Part shown: in pieces, positions 15,230 to 17,883 of the stretch
Layout of the letters: each line of letters begins with the position of its first letter
How positions within the stretch are numbered: position 1 is the first letter of the stretch
Assembly (NCBI GenBank): GCA_002398875.1
Contig: DHCC01000060.1
Coordinates: 11,644-29,526, forward strand
Source of the DNA: Bacteroidales bacterium UBA4912
GTDB taxonomy: Bacteria; Bacteroidota; Bacteroidia; Bacteroidales; Dysgonomonadaceae
Direction of reading: 5' to 3'
DNA: 17,883 nt
The notes under the pieces: model-generated
What the model was told of the DNA's origin: nothing
What the model saw: only the letters and a program-made list of their open reading frames with translations
The model's database searches: none
Program-made: the position numbers and the translations under genes

Positions 15230-17647
15230 ATGGAAAATAATATAAAATTCAATATACAACTTAAAGGCAAAGTTTTCCCCCCAAAAGGATCAATCGAAAA
15301 TATAAAAGGTGTCAATTCTGTAATTTATAACAACAGAGAAAGTACTGTCTATGTGACTATTAACAAAAAACATGAGGACGATGCTGCGGAGATTCTGCAG
15401 AATGTAGTTACAAGTATACGTAGTTCAGGTAGTGAAGTGGTCACAGAAAAAATCACTCAACCTGTGCTGAATATGACATGCGCTGCTTGTGCTTCAAGCA
15501 CACAGAATATACTGACTTTTGTTCCTGGAGTTATAACTGCCTCTGTAAATTACGGCAACGGAAAAGGAAATATCGAGTTCCTGCCCGGTATAGTTGCACC
15601 TGCCGATATGAAGGCGTCATTACAGGAGATAGGTTATGACATGCTGATTGAAGAAGAAGAATCGTCGTTTGAGAATGTAGAGCATATTAAAGAAGAAAAC
15701 TATAAAAAGCTGCGCAGACACACTATATGGGCAATAGTACTGGCAATACCTCTTGTAGTTATAGGTATGTTTTTTATGAACATGCCTTATGCTAATGAAA
15801 TAATGCTACTGCTGTCAACACCAATACTTTTTATTTTCGGGAAAAGGTTTTTTGTTGGTGCATGGAAACAGGCTAAACATGGCTCAGCAAATATGGATAC
15901 GTTGGTTGCTCTTAGTACCGGTATTGCGTATCTGTTCAGCCTGTTCAATATGATTTATCCTGAATTTTGGGAAAGAAGAGGATTAGAAGCTCATGTTTAT
16001 TTTGAAGCCGCAGGTGTCATAATAGCTTTTATTTTGCTTGGAAAACTGATGGAGGCAAGGGCAACGGGCAACACCTCTGATGCTATTAAAAAGTTGATGG
16101 GACTGCAACCTTCATCTGTGGTTGTTTATCGCGACGGAGAGCCTGTTGAGATACCAATCGCTGACGTACAAATAGATGATGTTGTACTTGTTAAGCCGGG
16201 TGAAAAAATCGCTGTAGATGGTGAAGTTATAGAAGGCAACTCTTTTGTTGATGAAAGTATGATTTCGGGTGAACCGATTCATGTTGAGAAGATACAGGGA
16301 GAAAAAGTTTATGCAGGCACAATCAACCAGAAGGGCAGTTTCCGTTTTAAAGCTAAAAAAGTTGGGAAAGATACACTTCTCGCGCAAATAATTAAAACTG
16401 TTGATGAGGCACAAGGAAGCAAAGCTCCTGTACAAGGATTGGTTGACAAGATTGCAGGTATCTTTGTTCCGATAGTTATAGGTATTGCTTTGCTGAGTTT
16501 TGTGATATGGCTGATATTTGGCGGTGATACAGGCTTTGTATATGGACTAATGGCAATGGTAACGGTACTTGTTATCGCTTGTCCTTGTGCACTCGGACTA
16601 GCCACTCCTACAGCCATTATGGTTGCAATAGGTAAAGGTGCCGAAGAGGGAATACTTATTAAGGATGCTGAAAGTCTTGAGATGGCAAAGGATATCGATG
16701 TTGTTGTGCTTGATAAAACAGGAACCATCACGGAAGGCAAGCCTCAGGTAACAGATATCGCTTGGAGTTCAAGCTCACTTCCCTTACACCGCGATATTCT
16801 TTATAGTATTGAACATCAGTCGGAACACCCTCTGGCAGATGCGATCACTAAAGAACTTAAGGAGAGCAGTACTCTTCTTGAGGATGTTTCCGTTCAACAG
16901 GTTAGCGGTAAGGGTATAGAAGGCACTTATGAAAATAAAACTTATTATATAGGTAATGAGCATTATATCAACTCAAAAGGAGTTGTGATTCCTGACGAGT
17001 TAAAGGAGAAGATCAGGAAAGAACTTGATGCAGCCCACACAATCTCAATAATTGCTGATGAAACTGAAGCTTATGGTGTTGTTGGAATAACTGATAAACT
17101 GAAGTCAACATCAAAAGGAGCAATCAACACACTAAAAAATATGGGTATAGATGTAGCAATTTATACCGGAGATAACGAGAAAGTGGCTGCCGCACTTGCT
17201 GGAGAGCTTGGAATAACAAACTTTAAAGGAGGAGTTTTGCCCGAGGAAAAGGCAGATCTGGTTAAAGCGCTGCAAAATCAAGGTAAGAAAGTTGCAATGG
17301 TTGGTGACGGCATCAACGACAGTGGTGCACTTGCTCAAGCCGATGTAAGCATTGCCATGGGAGCAGGAAGTGACATTGCTATGGATGTGGCAAAAATGAC
17401 TATTATATCCTCTGACCTGAAGAAGATTCCTAAAGCAATACATCTCTCTAAGGCAACTGTAAAAACAATCCGTCAGAATCTGTTTTGGGCATTTATATAC
17501 AACGTTATTGGTATCCCGATTGCAGCCGGCATACTCTATCCCTTCACCGGATTTATGCTTAATCCGATGATTGCAGGAGCTGCTATGGCCCTTAGTTCAG
17601 TGAGTGTGGTAACCAATAGTTTAAGACTCAAATCAAAGAAGATTTAA
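15230..17647 (+). CDS. copA: P1B-type Cu(+)-exporting ATPase (CopA type)
   Basis: An 805-residue inner-membrane P-type ATPase that pumps Cu(+) out of the cytoplasm. The N-terminus has an HMA-like domain lacking cysteines (residues 1-72) and a normal HMA domain with C84-AA-C87 in NMTCAACASS. Eight membrane segments are visible, starting near 163. Motifs: NMDTLVAL in the second or third segment, actuator S346-GEP, C451-PC in the sixth, D495-KTGT (phosphorylated aspartate), H533-P, and D693-GIND. Y757-N758 in the seventh segment and M786-ALSS in the eighth match the Cu(+)-selective site, separating it from Zn/Cd pumps. Length is normal for a two-HMA pump. No copper regulator or chaperone gene is adjacent in this window, and no exact promoter box was found upstream. 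Confidence 0.95.
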   Translation: MENNIKFNIQLKGKVFPPKGSIENIKGVNSVIYNNRESTVYVTINKKHEDDAAEILQNVVTSIRSSGSEVVTEKITQPVLNMTCAACASSTQNILTFVPGVITASVNYGNGKGNIEFLPGIVAPADMKASLQEIGYDMLIEEEESSFENVEHIKEENYKKLRRHTIWAIVLAIPLVVIGMFFMNMPYANEIMLLLSTPILFIFGKRFFVGAWKQAKHGSANMDTLVALSTGIAYLFSLFNMIYPEFWERRGLEAHVYFEAAGVIIAFILLGKLMEARATGNTSDAIKKLMGLQPSSVVVYRDGEPVEIPIADVQIDDVVLVKPGEKIAVDGEVIEGNSFVDESMISGEPIHVEKIQGEKVYAGTINQKGSFRFKAKKVGKDTLLAQIIKTVDEAQGSKAPVQGLVDKIAGIFVPIVIGIALLSFVIWLIFGGDTGFVYGLMAMVTVLVIACPCALGLATPTAIMVAIGKGAEEGILIKDAESLEMAKDIDVVVLDKTGTITEGKPQVTDIAWSSSSLPLHRDILYSIEHQSEHPLADAITKELKESSTLLEDVSVQQVSGKGIEGTYENKTYYIGNEHYINSKGVVIPDELKEKIRKELDAAHTISIIADETEAYGVVGITDKLKSTSKGAINTLKNMGIDVAIYTGDNEKVAAALAGELGITNFKGGVLPEEKADLVKALQNQGKKVAMVGDGINDSGALAQADVSIAMGAGSDIAMDVAKMTIISSDLKKIPKAIHLSKATVKTIRQNLFWAFIYNVIGIPIAAGILYPFTGFMLNPMIAGAAMALSSVSVVTNSLRLKSKKI

Positions 17648-17664
17648 AACATCACACCAGCAGG

Positions 17665-17883
17665 TTAAATAACCACACCCACAGGGCCGTTGCTCAGAAT
17701 TGGAATCCTCAATTTATGCTCTACATATTGAAAATAGTAGAACAGCTTGTGATTCAGCTTAAAACCATAATCAACATTGGGCTCGTAACCAATTATTGTC
17801 TGGAAGAATGACCTTCTGCCCGGGTTCATTGCCAGTGCGTTCCAAGCCGATACATATTGACGGTTCCAACTCTCATAATATTG
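17665..17883 (-). CDS. C-terminal fragment of an unrecognised protein, cut by right edge
   Basis: An open frame runs from the window edge to a TAA at 17667-17665, encoding 72 residues. It begins QYYESWNRQYVSAWNALAMN and continues with GYEPNVDYGFKLNHKLFYYF, ending GPVGVVI. It is rich in aromatic residues (Y, F, W) with alternating polar and hydrophobic positions; no motif I recognise. Real coding is likely because the frame is open to the edge with plausible composition and it converges on copA with only 17 nt between. Family not assigned. Confidence 0.65.
   Translation of the reverse strand, partial: QYYESWNRQYVSAWNALAMNPGRRSFFQTIIGYEPNVDYGFKLNHKLFYYFQYVEHKLRIPILSNGPVGVVI

Noticed and set aside
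16309..16740. Minus-strand open frame of 143 codons inside copA
   Set aside because: Antisense to the CPC and DKTGT region of the ATPase; its serine/isoleucine-rich sequence is the complement of conserved codons.
17663..17674. GGTTA-AA-TAACC palindrome between copA and the convergent fragment
   Set aside because: Two-base loop, no T-run and overlap with a stop codon; too small to call a terminator or operator.

Overview
This window looks like an ordinary chromosomal stretch of a Bacteroidota genome, most likely order Bacteroidales. The reasons are: a PorX-type response regulator with a PglZ output domain; several exact TAnnTTTG -7 boxes, two of them with a -33 TTG exactly 20 nt upstream; near absence of Shine-Dalgarno sequences; signal peptides ending in -Q motifs and lipoproteins of the DUF1080 and GH43 types; and AT-rich intergenic DNA. 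A placement near Porphyromonadaceae or Dysgonomonadaceae is only a guess from gene content. I see no insertion sequences, prophage genes, CRISPR array, tRNA or rRNA.

Layout: (1) 1-1311, minus strand: a DUF1080 lipoprotein gene followed, 8 nt later, by the N-terminal 222 codons of ornithine aminotransferase, which runs off the left edge. (2) 1478-3534, plus strand: a near-perfect promoter, a PorX homologue and tsaE only 6 nt apart. (3) 3646-5706: an exported protein with about thirteen TPR repeats. (4) 5728-9180: the translation cluster thrS-infC-rpmI-rplT. It has a -7 box before thrS, an independent well-formed promoter before rpmI, small hairpins between rpmI and rplT, and an intrinsic terminator after rplT. 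(5) 9207-10930: a GH43-like lipoprotein glycosidase and a NimA/PNPOx-like flavoprotein, closed by a 10-bp hairpin. (6) 10954-12231: a periplasmic thioredoxin and a SpoU-family RNA methyltransferase. (7) 12238-15006, minus strand: a large exported S9-family peptidase, convergent with the methyltransferase. (8) 15230-17647, plus strand: a CopA-type Cu(+)-ATPase. (9) 17665-17883, minus strand: the C-terminal end of an unrecognised protein.

The genes fall into housekeeping translation (thrS, infC, rpmI, rplT, tsaE, SpoU methylase) and cell-envelope functions (PorX control, TPR protein, GH43 and DUF1080 lipoproteins, periplasmic thioredoxin, S9 peptidase, copper export). No clearly novel multi-gene system is visible. 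The points most worth a second look are the CopA N-terminal domain that keeps an HMA-like layout but has lost its metal-binding cysteines, the tight porX-tsaE coupling, and the candidate regulatory RNA around rpmI-rplT.
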